Below, piece by piece: positions 24,085 through 24,210 of a DNA stretch of 24,210 nt. A model generated the notes under the pieces. The model saw only the letters and a program-made list of their open reading frames with translations, was not told the DNA's origin and did no database searches. This DNA is from Ettlia oleoabundans (Eukaryota > Chlorophyta > Chlorophyceae > Chlamydomonadales): positions 1 through 24,210 of the forward strand of contig JAAMXP010000535.1 in NCBI GenBank assembly GCA_019693395.1, in the 5' to 3' direction. The translations under genes were made by a program, and so were the position numbers. The stretch's first letter is position 1, and every line of letters starts with the position of its first letter.

Positions 24085-24210
24085 GTGGGTGGGCTGGGGG
24101 TGGTCTTAATGTGGGTGGACGAGTGCTGGATGGTGTGGGTGGCGTATCGTTTGGGGAGTGGTTTGGAGTACTTGTGGGTGTAACTCATATGGGTTTTCTG
24201 TGTTTGGGGG

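Overview
The window is nuclear DNA from a green alga (Chlorophyta; class not determinable). The evidence is intron-dense, GC-rich coding sequence with GT-AG introns mostly 140-350 nt long, UGUAA-type polyadenylation signals, a plant-type plastid GapA with transit peptide, and TTTAGGG-like repeats. No bacterial, viral or transposon gene was seen. All exon models were built by eye from reading frame, splice sites and phase; every junction given below is phase-consistent.

Layout from left to right: (1) the 3' end of an unrecognised + strand gene (137-455), followed by a convergent spacer. (2) A seven-exon minus-strand gene (1210-4252) for a DTW-domain tRNA-uridine aminocarboxypropyltransferase (DTWD2-like), carrying two large glutamine-rich insertions. 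(3) A 13-exon minus-strand gene (4644-9827) for a divergent protein kinase with a Q/A-rich C-terminal tail. (4) A divergent promoter region and a short intronless + strand gene (10280-10513) for a small secreted protein of unknown function. (5) A convergent 3' region. (6) A nine-exon minus-strand gene (11403-14603) for plastid NADP-dependent GAPDH subunit A, with one GC-AG intron. (7) A 15-exon minus-strand gene (15193-20217) for mitochondrial FAD-linked D-lactate dehydrogenase. (8) A divergent promoter region of about 980 bp with one doubtful ORF. (9) The first seven exons (21197-24084) of a + strand gene for 60S ribosomal protein L5 (uL18), which runs off the right edge.

The genes do not form a pathway; this is ordinary eukaryotic gene order mixing carbon metabolism, translation, tRNA modification and signalling. 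The less ordinary content is the divergent kinase (HQD and DLN in place of HRD and DFG, no recognisable APE), the low-complexity-inflated DTW enzyme with a minimal uORF overlapping its start codon, the orphan secreted peptide, the chain of very small exons opening RPL5, and several simple repeats placed just upstream of 3' splice sites.
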